Assembly (NCBI GenBank): GCA_004557855.1
Contig: SFFJ01000005.1
Span: forward strand, 1 to 64,000
Origin: Oscillospiraceae bacterium
GTDB taxonomy: Bacteria > Bacillota > Clostridia > Oscillospirales > Ruminococcaceae
Reading direction: 5' to 3'
DNA length: 64,000 nucleotides
Shown: one piece after another, positions 25,428 to 34,017 of the stretch
Layout: every line of letters starts with the position of its first letter
Position numbering within the stretch: the first letter of the stretch is position 1
Made by a program: the position numbers and the translations under genes
The notes under the pieces: model-generated
What the model saw: only the letters and a program-made list of their open reading frames with translations
Told to the model about the DNA's origin: nothing
The model's database searches: none

Positions 25428-26309
25428 TCACTTCACATCGGAATGGAATTCCCGCTTTCCGCAGAAGAACAGCGCCAGCGCCCCCGGTCCCACATGGGCG
25501 CCGGTCATCGGCTCATAGCAGGCGGTGATGATATTCTTCGGCGGGTGGTTGCGGTTCAGCAGCTCGATGAGCGCTTCGGCGTCCTCGGGGCAGTCGGCGT
25601 GGGCGATGCCGATGGTCTGCTCCCCGGCCTGCTCCACATAGCGGTTGTACTGCTCCGCTATCATCTCAATGGATTTTCTCCGGCCCCGCACCTGCCCAAA
25701 GCAGACGATCTTCCCCTCGGTATCGCCCTTTAATAGCGGCTTGATCTGCAAAACGGTACCGACGGCGGCCTTCAGGTTGCTGATGCGCCCGCCCTTTTTC
25801 AGATACTTCAGGTTATCCACCGTAAACACCTGGCACATCGCATGGCGGCTCTCCAGCAGCCGGTCGGCGGCGGTATCGATATCCACCCCTTCGGCACGGT
25901 ATTCCACCGCCTTCAGCACCTGCAGCCCCTCTCCCAGCGAAGCCGAAAGGGTATCCACCAGCCGGATCTTGCGTTCGGGGAACTGCTCTCCCAGCGTGAC
26001 CGCTGCGATGCAGGCGGAGGTATAGCTGCCGCTGATGCCCCCGGACATCCCCACGAACAGGATATCCCGGCCTTCGGCCAGCAGCGGGGTAAAGCCGTCA
26101 ATGTACCGCTGCGGCTGCACCAATGAGGTCGTCACATCGGTGCCGGCACGCATCATATCGTAGTAGGCGTGCCCATCAAATTCCTGCAGGCTGGTCACAC
26201 GGTGCTCCTCACCGTTATAATAAAAGGAAAAGGGGATCAGCCCCACACCCAGCTCCTCCAGCAGCGAGCAGTCCAGGTTGGCGGCGGTATCGGTAAAGAT
26301 CTCGTACAT
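25428..26309 (-). CDS. DegV-family fatty-acid-binding protein
   Basis: The 293-residue protein starts MYEIFTDTAANLD and has the DegV fold signatures FVGMSGGISGSYTSA, LVDTLSASLGEG and DNLKYLKKGGRISNLKAA. FakB-type DegV proteins hold a fatty acid for phosphorylation by FakA, feeding phospholipid synthesis. It is divergent from the DUF1836 gene, an arrangement I have seen commonly. Full length, no damage. Confidence 0.92.
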   Translation of the reverse strand: MYEIFTDTAANLDCSLLEELGVGLIPFSFYYNGEEHRVTSLQEFDGHAYYDMMRAGTDVTTSLVQPQRYIDGFTPLLAEGRDILFVGMSGGISGSYTSACIAAVTLGEQFPERKIRLVDTLSASLGEGLQVLKAVEYRAEGVDIDTAADRLLESRHAMCQVFTVDNLKYLKKGGRISNLKAAVGTVLQIKPLLKGDTEGKIVCFGQVRGRRKSIEMIAEQYNRYVEQAGEQTIGIAHADCPEDAEALIELLNRNHPPKNIITACYEPMTGAHVGPGALALFFCGKREFHSDVK

Positions 26310-26466
26310 GGTATTGACCTTCTTTCATCTAATGTGCTATATTAGATTACACTACTTTATACATCAAGTCAAGCAATTCAAGCAATATTGTCACATTGTT
26401 AACAGTTTGTTCTTGAAGGCGGATACCGCCTATGCTATAATACCCCGCAGAGAGAGGTGCGTTCGT

Positions 26467-27078
26467 ATGAGCTACGATAAGGAACTGGTTGCCGGCAAGC
26501 TGCGCCGTTGGGATCGCTACCTGAACCGTTACCGTCTGCCCGCCTGGGAGGAAATCCCGGATATCGGGCTTTACATGGAACAGGTCATCACGCTGCTGCG
26601 CCGTTATCTCGATTACCTGCCGCCCGAACTCAAGGACGAGGAAGCGATTACGGCGGCAGCGGTCAATAACTATGTGCGGAACCGTGTTATGCCCGGCCCC
26701 GTCAAAAAGCGTTACTACCGCATCCACCTTGCCTATCTCATTATGATATGCACCCTCAAGCAGGGCATCAGTCTTTCGCTGGTGCAGCGCCTGCTCCCGG
26801 CCGAGCTCACCGAGGAGCAGCTGCGCCCCATATACAGCGAATATGTGGAGCGCCACAGCCTGACAGCCCGTTATTTCACGCAGGAGGTCCGTGCCGCCTG
26901 CGCCACCATACTGGAGCACGAGGGCGAAGCCCCGGCCATGCTGCAAACCGACCGCATCGAGGATCTGATCGCGTCGGCGGCGGTCATCGGCGGTTTTTCC
27001 CGGCTCCTGGCGGAAAAGCTCCTGCTTTTGCAGGGCCACACGGTAGAGGACGGCGGAAGCCTTGAGCTTTTGCCGTAA
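26467..27078 (+). CDS. DUF1836 protein
   Basis: The 203-residue protein fits DUF1836: RLPAWEEIPDIGLYMEQVIT, LKDEEAITAAAVNNYVRNRV then PVKKRYYRIHLAYLIMIC. The region has an HTH-like start similar to MerR-type modules (AVNNYVRNRVM...), so it may be a DNA-binding regulator. It is divergent from degV and could regulate it; this is inference. The start at 26467 is preceded by GAGAGAGGTG. Confidence 0.85.
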   Translation: MSYDKELVAGKLRRWDRYLNRYRLPAWEEIPDIGLYMEQVITLLRRYLDYLPPELKDEEAITAAAVNNYVRNRVMPGPVKKRYYRIHLAYLIMICTLKQGISLSLVQRLLPAELTEEQLRPIYSEYVERHSLTARYFTQEVRAACATILEHEGEAPAMLQTDRIEDLIASAAVIGGFSRLLAEKLLLLQGHTVEDGGSLELLP

Positions 27079-27160
27079 CATTTTGCAGATACGGGGCATA
27101 CTGTCCATGACGGTATCCGCGCATCCCTAAAAAACAATAACCGTAAAGGAGTACTGTATC

Positions 27161-27721
27161 ATGAAAAAGTTTGTTTCCATTCTGCTGGCCGCCCTGTTTG
27201 TGCTGGCCTTCGCCGCCTGCGGCAATAACGGCGGCACCCCCGCCGGCGATAAGGTCACCGACCCGCTGGAGGTTCTGAACAAGACCTGGAGCAGCCTTCC
27301 CGAGGATTACAAATTCCCCGCAGCGGGCGGCGATAACAACCACCCCGCAGAGGACAAGCCCGGCAAGTTCGATATCTCCGATGCCGACAGCCTGGACTAT
27401 ATGCTGTCCTTCCCGGCCGATAGCGCCTCCCTCATCGACAGCGCCGCCTCCATTTCCCACATGATGAACATGAACACCTTCACCTGCGGCGCCTACCATG
27501 TAAAAAATGCCGCCGATGCCAAGACGCTGGCCCAGTCCCTGCGTGACAGCATCCAGTCCCGCCAGTGGATGTGCGGCTTCCCCGATAAGGTCGTCGTTCT
27601 CACCGTGGATGAGGTCGTTGTGGCCATGTACGGTGATGAGGAGCTCATCAACAGCTTCCGCGATGCCCTCACCTCCTCTTATTCCGGTGCCGTCATCAAT
27701 TTCGACGAAGCCATTCAGTAA
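27161..27721 (+). CDS. Small secreted lipoprotein of the surface-acylation operon
   Basis: A 186-residue protein with a lipobox (FAAC, Cys20) behind a 19-residue signal. The mature part is acidic with VTDPLEVLNKTWSSLPEDYK and a repeated VDEVVVAMYGDEELINSF end. I do not recognise a family. GTAAAGGAG precedes the ATG. It lies 19 bp before an MBOAT acyltransferase and upstream of a DHHW protein, so it may assist acyl transfer outside the membrane. Confidence 0.75.
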   Translation: MKKFVSILLAALFVLAFAACGNNGGTPAGDKVTDPLEVLNKTWSSLPEDYKFPAAGGDNNHPAEDKPGKFDISDADSLDYMLSFPADSASLIDSAASISHMMNMNTFTCGAYHVKNAADAKTLAQSLRDSIQSRQWMCGFPDKVVVLTVDEVVVAMYGDEELINSFRDALTSSYSGAVINFDEAIQ

Positions 27722-27740
27722 TCATTCGGGAGGATAGCGA

Positions 27741-29147
27741 ATGCTGTTTTCGAGTATTCCGTTTCTCTATTACTTTCTGCCGCTTACGCTGCTGTGCTAT
27801 TTTTTAGCGCCCCGGCGGGCAAAAAATGCCGTCCTGCTGTTCTTCTCCCTCATCTTTTATGCGTGGGGGGAACCCAAATACGTCCTGTTCATGGTGGCCT
27901 CCATCCTGCAGGGGTATCTGTTCGGGCGGCTGGTGGAAAAATATCGTACCAAAAATCCCCGGCGGTCAAAGCTTTTTTTGACCGCCTCGGTCTTGTTCAG
28001 CCTTTTGCTGCTGGGCTACTGTAAATACACCGATTTCTTCATCTCCAGCGTCAATGCCGTCACCGGGCTTTCCATCCCGCTTTTGCGCATTGCGCTGCCC
28101 ATCGGCATCAGCTTTTACACCTTCCAGATTTTAAGCTACGTGGTGGATGTTTCCCGGGGTACGGTGGCCGCCCAGCGCAATCTCATTGATCTCGGTACCT
28201 ATATCGCCATGTTCCCGCAGCTCATCGCCGGGCCCATCGTGCGCTACGCCGATATCGAACCGCAGCTGCGGGAGCGCCGTTCCACCCCGGAGATGATCGC
28301 GGCGGGGACGCAGCGCTTTGTGCTGGGCCTTGCCAAAAAGGTGCTCATCGCCAATGTGCTGTATCAGCTCATCACCACCTACAAGGCCACAACCGAGCCG
28401 TCGGTGCTGTTCGGATGGATGTACGCCGTTGCCTATCTTCTCCACATCTACTTCGATTTCTCCGGTTACAGCGATATGGCCATCGGTCTGGGTAAGATTT
28501 TCGGCTTCACCTTTGCCGAAAACTTCAATTACCCCTATATCTCCCGCAGCATCACCGAATTCTGGCGGCGCTGGCACATGAGTCTCGGCTCATGGTTCCG
28601 GGATTACGTCTATATCCCCATGGGCGGCAACCGGGTCCCGCCGCTTCGCCGGTACCTCAATATCCTCGTCGTGTGGATGCTCACCGGGCTGTGGCACGGC
28701 GCGGACTGGAACTTTGTGCTGTGGGGGCTGTTCTTCGCCGTATTCCTCATGCTGGAAAAGGCGTTCCTGTTAAAGCCCCTGCAAAAGCTCCCCGTCATCA
28801 GCCACATCTACACCCTGCTGCTGGTCACCGTCAGCTTTGTCCTGTTCGATAGCAGCAGGCTCTCGGAGGCATTTCTCCAGCTCGGCCGGATGTTCGGGGC
28901 GGGCGGTGTGCCGCTTTACACCGGGGAGGCGCTCTACTACCTCGGCAGCTATGCCGTCACCTTTATCATCGCCATCATCGGCGCCACGCCCTATCCCACC
29001 CGCTGGATGCAAAAGCTTTCCGCAGGGGAGAGGACCGGCCGTGTTATGGCGGTAGCGGCGCCGGTGGTGCTGCTTCTGCTGCTGGCGGTCGTCACCGCCT
29101 ACCTTGTGGATGGCTCGTTCAATCCGTTCCTGTATTTCCGCTTTTAA
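27741..29147 (+). CDS. MBOAT-family O-acyltransferase
   Basis: The 468-residue polytopic protein matches AlgI/DltB-type MBOATs: LFSSIPFLYYFLPLTLLCYF at the start, IALPIGISFYTFQILSYVVD, DFSGYSDMAIGLGK, FWRRWHMSLGSWFRDYVYIP and LTGLWHGADWNFVLWG, whose His (LWHG) is the catalytic histidine. It passes acyl groups (usually acetyl) across the membrane onto a cell-surface glycan. It is paired with the DHHW protein downstream (12 bp gap). Full family length. Confidence 0.93.
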   Translation: MLFSSIPFLYYFLPLTLLCYFLAPRRAKNAVLLFFSLIFYAWGEPKYVLFMVASILQGYLFGRLVEKYRTKNPRRSKLFLTASVLFSLLLLGYCKYTDFFISSVNAVTGLSIPLLRIALPIGISFYTFQILSYVVDVSRGTVAAQRNLIDLGTYIAMFPQLIAGPIVRYADIEPQLRERRSTPEMIAAGTQRFVLGLAKKVLIANVLYQLITTYKATTEPSVLFGWMYAVAYLLHIYFDFSGYSDMAIGLGKIFGFTFAENFNYPYISRSITEFWRRWHMSLGSWFRDYVYIPMGGNRVPPLRRYLNILVVWMLTGLWHGADWNFVLWGLFFAVFLMLEKAFLLKPLQKLPVISHIYTLLLVTVSFVLFDSSRLSEAFLQLGRMFGAGGVPLYTGEALYYLGSYAVTFIIAIIGATPYPTRWMQKLSAGERTGRVMAVAAPVVLLLLLAVVTAYLVDGSFNPFLYFRF

Positions 29148-29159
29148 GGGGGGTGCCGT

Positions 29160-30263
29160 ATGCAAAAGAATAGTATAAGAATTGTTTTGACCACGGTGCT
29201 GCTGGGCATTTTTCTGGTCGGCTTTTCCCTCTGGGCGGCCCTCAAGCCCGCCGATGCCGCCTCCGATGCGGAACGGCGGACCCTCGCACAGATGCCCGCC
29301 CTTACCGGGCAGTCGCTGCTCTCCGGCACCTTCGCCGACCGCTTCGAGGACTACGCCACCGACCAGTTCCCCCTGCGGGATGAATTCCGTACCCTCAAGG
29401 CGCTTACCGCCACGGGGCTTTTGCGCCAGCGGGATAATAACGGCCTGTACCGGGTGGGAGAGCATCTGGCCAAGCTCGAATACCCCATGAGCCTCCAGTC
29501 CATCGACCACGCCGCCGACCGCTTTGAAGCTCTCTATGACACCTACCTGAAGGACAGCGGCAGCCGGGTGTATTTTTCCCTCATTCCGGATAAAAACTAC
29601 TTTATGGCGGCGTCGAACGGCTACCCCTCCATCGATTACGAGGCCTTTGCCGGGGCGCTTAAAGCCCGCCTTACCAACATGCAGTATATCGATATTTTCG
29701 ACCTGCTGGAGCTGGAGGACTACTACCGCACCGACGCCCATTGGCGGCAGGAAAGAATTCAGGATGTCGCCGCACGTCTGGCCGATGCCATGGGGGTGAC
29801 CCTTACCGGCAGCTACACCCAAAAGACGCTGGAAAAACCGTTCTACGGCGTCTACTACGGGCAGGCGGCGCTGCCCATCGCCCCGGAGCCGATGAGTTAC
29901 CTCACCGGCGGCGCCATTGATACCGCCACCGTCTACAATTACGAAACCGATACCACCGGCAGCATCTACAATGCGGAAAAGGCCGCAGGCCGTGACCCCT
30001 ACGAGATGTTCCTTTCCGGCTCGGTGTCGCTCCTTCGCATCGATAATCCGCAGAACACCTCCGGCCGCAGGCTGGTGGTGTTCCGGGATAGCTTCGGCAG
30101 CAGTATCGCCCCGCTGTTGGTGGAGGGCTACTCCACGGTCACGCTGGTGGATATCCGTTATCTCGCCTCCAACCGCCTGGGGAATTATATCGACTTCACC
30201 GATTGCGACGTCCTGTTCCTTTACAGCACCGGCGTCCTCAATCACAGCGATACCCTCAAATAA
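29160..30263 (+). CDS. DHHW/AlgX-like SGNH partner of the MBOAT
   Basis: The 367-residue protein has one N-terminal membrane anchor and an extracellular SGNH-like domain with TDAHWRQ (D-x-H pair, ~residues 194-197) and VVFRDSFGSSIAPLL (nucleophile Ser), as in AlgJ/AlgX/DHHW proteins. It likely completes acetylation of an exported polysaccharide with the MBOAT. A stop at 30263 is followed by the first five-hairpin element. GGGGGG precedes the ATG. Confidence 0.88.
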   Translation: MQKNSIRIVLTTVLLGIFLVGFSLWAALKPADAASDAERRTLAQMPALTGQSLLSGTFADRFEDYATDQFPLRDEFRTLKALTATGLLRQRDNNGLYRVGEHLAKLEYPMSLQSIDHAADRFEALYDTYLKDSGSRVYFSLIPDKNYFMAASNGYPSIDYEAFAGALKARLTNMQYIDIFDLLELEDYYRTDAHWRQERIQDVAARLADAMGVTLTGSYTQKTLEKPFYGVYYGQAALPIAPEPMSYLTGGAIDTATVYNYETDTTGSIYNAEKAAGRDPYEMFLSGSVSLLRIDNPQNTSGRRLVVFRDSFGSSIAPLLVEGYSTVTLVDIRYLASNRLGNYIDFTDCDVLFLYSTGVLNHSDTLK

Positions 30264-30370
30264 TCCCAAAAGCCGCCCCCACCGGGCGGCTCTTTTCTAC
30301 CCTTGTTTCACTTTTCCGGTATGCGGGACCTCCCGCTGCTCCTCCGCCACCCCCCAGCGCAGCCCAAATA

Positions 30371-30447
30371 CGCCCGCAGGGCGCTTCGGCTCCGCCGAAG
30401 CCGGCGCTCCGCGCCGAAGCCGCCTGCGGCGGCTTGCCCTGCGGGCG
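30371..30447. repeat. Five-hairpin element, copy A
   Basis: The outer arms CGCCCGCAGGGC and GCCCTGCGGGCG are exact inverses, and each is itself a small hairpin with loop GCA or TGC. Between them are three stems: TTCGGC/GCCGAA (loop TCC), GGCGC/GCGCC (TCC) and GCCGCC/GGCGGC (TGC). It lies between convergent genes. Copy B is identical here and in the flank. Confidence 0.9.
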
Positions 30448-30547
30448 TCCGCCCCCTCCCCAAACTCTCCCTCCAAAAAGAAACAGCGTGACCGAAGCCA
30501 CGCTGCTTTTATTTTTCTGTATTAGGGCGTCCATCACCACACCGTGA

Positions 30548-31180
30548 TCACTGCTCCTGTGTGGGGGTGCTGCAATGAGGACAAACACCGTTTTCCAGCT
30601 TGGTGCCGCAATCCGAGCAGAACTGGGCAGGACGAACATTCTCCTCCCGAGCTTCCTGCGCCGCTGCCTGTGCCGCCGCCTTTGCCTGCGCTGCGGCCTG
30701 TGCCGCTGCCTTACGCTGCCGGGCAGCATCCTTCAGCTCCTGCATATCGGGAACGCCGAACACATCCCCGTCCGCACTGCCGGATTGGCTGGCGAGCTTG
30801 TGGTTGATGGAGATAACATTCTTCACCAGCAGAATGACCATCATCATCATTTCAAAAGAAAGACGAACGACAATGGGGCCGAGGATGATGTACAGCAGCC
30901 CGACGCCGCCCATCCAGGTATTGCCGCCGGTCCAGTAGTTCGGCTGGACATTAAACAGCTGCAGCACACCGTAAAGGATAACGAAGGCCGTGGAGAAAAT
31001 GTAGAGCGCCTGCAGCACCTTTTCCACCACAAGGAACCTGAAGTTGCAAAGGTCATGCAGGAATTTGCAGAAGGCACCCTGGTTCTCACGCCGTTTTTCC
31101 GGCACGATGAGGATGAATGCCAGCACCGTTGCGGCAATACCGAGAATTACCGCGATGATCAGGAAAATCATTTGCTTCAT
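30548..31180 (-). CDS. Membrane protein with C-terminal zinc ribbon
   Basis: The 210-residue protein has an N-terminal helix (MIFLIIAVILGIAATVLAFI), two more membrane segments around residues 55-120, an Ala/Gln-rich helix (KAAAQAAAQAKAAAQAAAQE) and a C-terminal zinc ribbon CSDCGTKLENGVCPHC. That layout is common for DUF4282-like or zinc-ribbon membrane proteins of Firmicutes. Function unknown. The start at 31180 has AAAAGGAGAGG upstream; longer in-frame sequence upstream is only the read-through of repeat copy B. Confidence 0.8.
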   Translation of the reverse strand: MKQMIFLIIAVILGIAATVLAFILIVPEKRRENQGAFCKFLHDLCNFRFLVVEKVLQALYIFSTAFVILYGVLQLFNVQPNYWTGGNTWMGGVGLLYIILGPIVVRLSFEMMMMVILLVKNVISINHKLASQSGSADGDVFGVPDMQELKDAARQRKAAAQAAAQAKAAAQAAAQEAREENVRPAQFCSDCGTKLENGVCPHCSTPTQEQ

Positions 31181-31296
31181 GGGATCCTCTCCTTTTTTGT
31201 GGAATGTAATTCCATAATAACAGCAAATAGGGTCATTGTCAACAAAAAAGCCCACCGAACCATCACCCCTTTGCACCCCGCAGCGCAGCCCAAATA

Positions 31297-31373
31297 CGCC
31301 CGCAGGGCGCTTCGGCTCCGCCGAAGCCGGCGCTCCGCGCCGAAGCCGCCTGCGGCGGCTTGCCCTGCGGGCG
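31297..31373. repeat. Five-hairpin element, copy B
   Basis: Identical to copy A over the whole element, and the left flank CAGCGCAGCCCAAATA is also shared. It lies upstream of the zinc-ribbon membrane gene and downstream of the XRE gene, both on the minus strand. Confidence 0.9.
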
Positions 31374-31483
31374 CCCTCCCCTCGCAAACTCTCACCCAAA
31401 CCATCCTCACTACCGGCCCTCCGCCCCCTCCGCAAATCTCCCCCCCAAAAAAGCCGCCCCCATCGGGACGGCTTTTCCTCTCC

Positions 31484-32311
31484 TTATTTCGCTTTTCCGG
31501 CCCGGATGATTTCCCGCACCGTCAGCAGCACCACAGCCGCCGCCAGCAGGTTGATGACCGCCGAAGCCACCGGGTAGTACCAGTGGGCAGCCTCCGCGCC
31601 GCCCAGCACCCGCCACAGCGGCGCCAGCCACCCGCTCAGCCCAAGGACAACGGTCCATCCCAGTGCCAAGGGGGTGTATCTTTGCCAACGGGTGTGCCGC
31701 AGCGCCAGCACCACATACAGCACCAGCACCGCCCACAGCCCCCAGGTCACCCACACCCCAATGCCGTAAAATTCCGACTGATAAACAACGGGGTTGATGA
31801 TACTTCCCAGCCCGGGCATCCCGGTCCATCGCTGACAGGTCAGCAGCACCGCATACAGCGTCCCGCCCAAAATGACCCGCCCGGCATACCGCCGCAGGGT
31901 AAGGCACAGCACCGCGCAAATCAGCAGGTAGCCCGCCGGGATCAGCAGCGCCCAGTTCAAAAACAGCGCCAGTACCGCACACAGCAGCCCCACCCCCAGC
32001 AGGATATATCCCACCGTTTTCTGCCCGCCGGATGCCGGCTTTTCCGCTGCCGCAGGGGACGCCTCCGGCGGGAATGCCGCAGCCTGTGCCCCATCGGCAG
32101 GGGCAGGGGAGGGGGCAGCCCCCTTTACCAGCTCATCCAGCGTAATGTTATATAGCCCGGAAAGAGCGATGAGCCGATCCAGATCCGGTAGCCCGGCGTC
32201 GGTTTCCCATTTGCTCACCGCCTGACGGCTCACGCCCAGCTTTTCCGCCAGCTCCCCCTGGGAAAGCCCCAGCGCGCCCCTGTAATATGCGATCCTCTCG
32301 CCCAATGTCAT
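31484..32311 (-). CDS. XRE-type HTH protein with membrane domain
   Basis: The 275-residue protein begins with an XRE helix-turn-helix (LSQGELAEKLGVSRQAVSKW, residues 16-35). A Pro/Ala-rich linker follows to ~95, then about five membrane helices to the end. Such membrane-tethered XRE proteins are frequent in Clostridia and thought to couple a membrane signal to transcription. Targets are unknown; no adjacent partner is evident. A second, smaller example is at 46542. Confidence 0.85.
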   Translation of the reverse strand: MTLGERIAYYRGALGLSQGELAEKLGVSRQAVSKWETDAGLPDLDRLIALSGLYNITLDELVKGAAPSPAPADGAQAAAFPPEASPAAAEKPASGGQKTVGYILLGVGLLCAVLALFLNWALLIPAGYLLICAVLCLTLRRYAGRVILGGTLYAVLLTCQRWTGMPGLGSIINPVVYQSEFYGIGVWVTWGLWAVLVLYVVLALRHTRWQRYTPLALGWTVVLGLSGWLAPLWRVLGGAEAAHWYYPVASAVINLLAAAVVLLTVREIIRAGKAK

Positions 32312-32417
32312 ATCAGCATCCGCCTTTCGTGTTTTGGTACTGCAAGACTATCACAGGGACCGCCCGCCCGGCAACCAATCCGCCGTGGATTTTTAGCAAC
32401 TCCCGGTTGCACGGCCC

Positions 32418-33467
32418 TCACACCGGGAACACCCCGCAGGTCACCGCCGCCTTTACCAGGCAGTAGCACAGCGGCGTGGAAATAACGCAGAACAGGGTGG
32501 AAAGCAGGCACACCCGGGCGGCCATATCGGCCTCCTCCCGGTAGGTGATGAAGAAGGTGCACAGCACAGCGGAAAGCGGCGCCGCAAAGCACATCACCAC
32601 CGTCATCAGCGTCACCTCGGTAAAATGGATCCACCCCAGCCGCTGGCACAGGCACAGCAGTGCCAGCGTATACAGCGGCGCAATAAACATCCGCAGGAAG
32701 GAGATAAACCACGCCTTGCCGTCCCGCAGCGCATCGCCTATCCGGGCCTCGCCCAGCGTCGTACCGATGAGCAGCATCGCCAGCGGGTTCACCAGCGATG
32801 CCATCTGCGGCACCACGGCGTAAAGGGCGGGCAGACGCAGGTCGGGGCGCAGCAGCGGGATACCGCCGGGGCAGGGGAGAACCCCCTGCGTCAGCCAGAG
32901 TAAAAACCCCGCAAACATCGCCAGCATCACCGGCGTCAGGAAAGCCTTTTTCAAATTCTGCCGCAGGCTGCCGCCGGTCACCGCCGCCCCGCTGATGGAA
33001 TAAAATGCATAAAGGTACAGCATCACCCGGAAGGCGATGGCCACCATGCTGGCGGAAAGCATCGACTCCGCCGGGTCGTCCCGGTAGATGGCCCGCAGAA
33101 TGGGCATGGCATACAGCGTCTGCTGCCCTATGGCAAAGCAGATGCCGTAAAGATTGGCCCGCCGCCGGCCGTATTTTATAAAAATCAGCTGCGCCAGCGC
33201 AATCATCGAAAGGTACAGAATAAAGGAGATCAGCAAGATCTGCACATTCCGCCGCAGCTCGTTCCGGTTAAAATCGGTCATAAAGGCGTCAAACGCCAGG
33301 CACGGCACCGCGATCTTCAGCAGCAGGCTGTTCAGCACCGGGCGGCTCTCCGCCTTCAGTATATTCTTTTTCCGCAGCCCCCAGCCGATGCCGATGGTCA
33401 GCATGGCGGCACAAAATACGCTCAAAAAGCCCTGATCGGCCAGCAGCCCCGCCGCAGAGGATAACAT
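32418..33467 (-). CDS. AEC-family (auxin-efflux-carrier-like) permease
   Basis: The 349-residue protein has about ten hydrophobic helices in two repeats and AEC features such as FLSVFCAAMLTIGIGWGLRK, NPLAMLLIGTTLGEARIGDA and a final TLFCVISTPLCYCL. Bacterial AEC members move organic acids or other small anions. The start at 33467 is near the divergent psuG promoter and repeat copies C and D. Confidence 0.85.
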   Translation of the reverse strand: MLSSAAGLLADQGFLSVFCAAMLTIGIGWGLRKKNILKAESRPVLNSLLLKIAVPCLAFDAFMTDFNRNELRRNVQILLISFILYLSMIALAQLIFIKYGRRRANLYGICFAIGQQTLYAMPILRAIYRDDPAESMLSASMVAIAFRVMLYLYAFYSISGAAVTGGSLRQNLKKAFLTPVMLAMFAGFLLWLTQGVLPCPGGIPLLRPDLRLPALYAVVPQMASLVNPLAMLLIGTTLGEARIGDALRDGKAWFISFLRMFIAPLYTLALLCLCQRLGWIHFTEVTLMTVVMCFAAPLSAVLCTFFITYREEADMAARVCLLSTLFCVISTPLCYCLVKAAVTCGVFPV

Positions 33468-33567
33468 CGCATTCCCACTCTCCCGTCATCATATTACTCC
33501 ATTATAATAGGGCCCCCCGCCCCCCGTGTCAATATCGCCCCCGCACATTTCTGCTTCCCACAGGAAC

Positions 33568-33647
33568 GGGGCGCAGCCCGCCCGCCTCCGGCGGGCTCCA
33601 TGCGCTTCGCGCATGGCTTTCGGCTTCGCCGAAAGGGGCTGCGCCCC
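33568..33647. repeat. Five-hairpin element, copy C
   Basis: Outer arms GGGGCGCAGCCC/GGGCTGCGCCCC. Inner stems are GCCCGCC/GGCGGGC (loop TCC), CCATGCGC/GCGCATGG (TTC) and CTTTCGGC/GCCGAAAG (TTC). It lies in the divergent AEC-psuG promoter region, 94 bp before the nearly identical copy D. Confidence 0.9.
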
Positions 33648-33741
33648 ACCCGCTTCCCCCCAAGCCCCCGGAACTCCCACCGCCAGCGCCGCCCCCAACC
33701 CCTCTCTCACCCTCCGCCCACCCCTGCCCGCCGCAGGAACA

Positions 33742-33819
33742 GGGCGCAGCCCGCCCGCCTCCGGCGGGCTCCATGCGCTTCGCGCATGGCTTTCGGCTTT
33801 GCCGAAAGGGGCTGCGCCC
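33742..33819. repeat. Five-hairpin element, copy D
   Basis: Same stems as copy C with one loop change (third loop TTT instead of TTC) and an outer arm one pair shorter. Copies C and D look like a recent duplication. Variation falls in the loop and leaves all stems paired. Confidence 0.9.
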
Positions 33820-33881
33820 CGTCTTTCCCCTCCCCCTCACCGTCCCCCGCCCCTTTTCACACAAATTTCACCCCCGTCCCC

Positions 33882-33910
33882 TTGCATTCCGCCGCCGGAA
33901 TGGGTATAAT
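33882..33910 (+). promoter_or_regulatory. psuG promoter with dyad in spacer
   Basis: TTGCAT (33882-33887), 17 bp, TATAAT (33905-33910). The spacer region holds CATTCCG-N4-CGGAATG, a dyad fit for a regulator. The 110-base leader also contains TTTGCCCGAA/TTCGGGCAAA, a stable hairpin. Confidence 0.6.
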
Positions 33911-34017
33911 ATGCTTTCAACGATGGAGCGTCCGCCCCAGTCGATGAACCTACCGAGCCTTTTGCCCGAACCGCTTCGGGCAAAGACAAGAATTGTTTTT
34001 TAGGAGGAGCATCTGAC

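Noticed and set aside
30203..31435. Long GC-rich open frames across the hairpin elements (also at 33.5-35.3, 43.3, 54.1 and 60.6 kb)
   Set aside because: They are Arg/Ala/Pro-rich products of palindromic repeats, overlap real genes and have no ribosome sites.
33960..33983. Transcription terminator in the psuG leader
   Set aside because: The stem is good but the T-run comes 13 bases later, just before the ribosome site; attenuation remains possible but unsupported.
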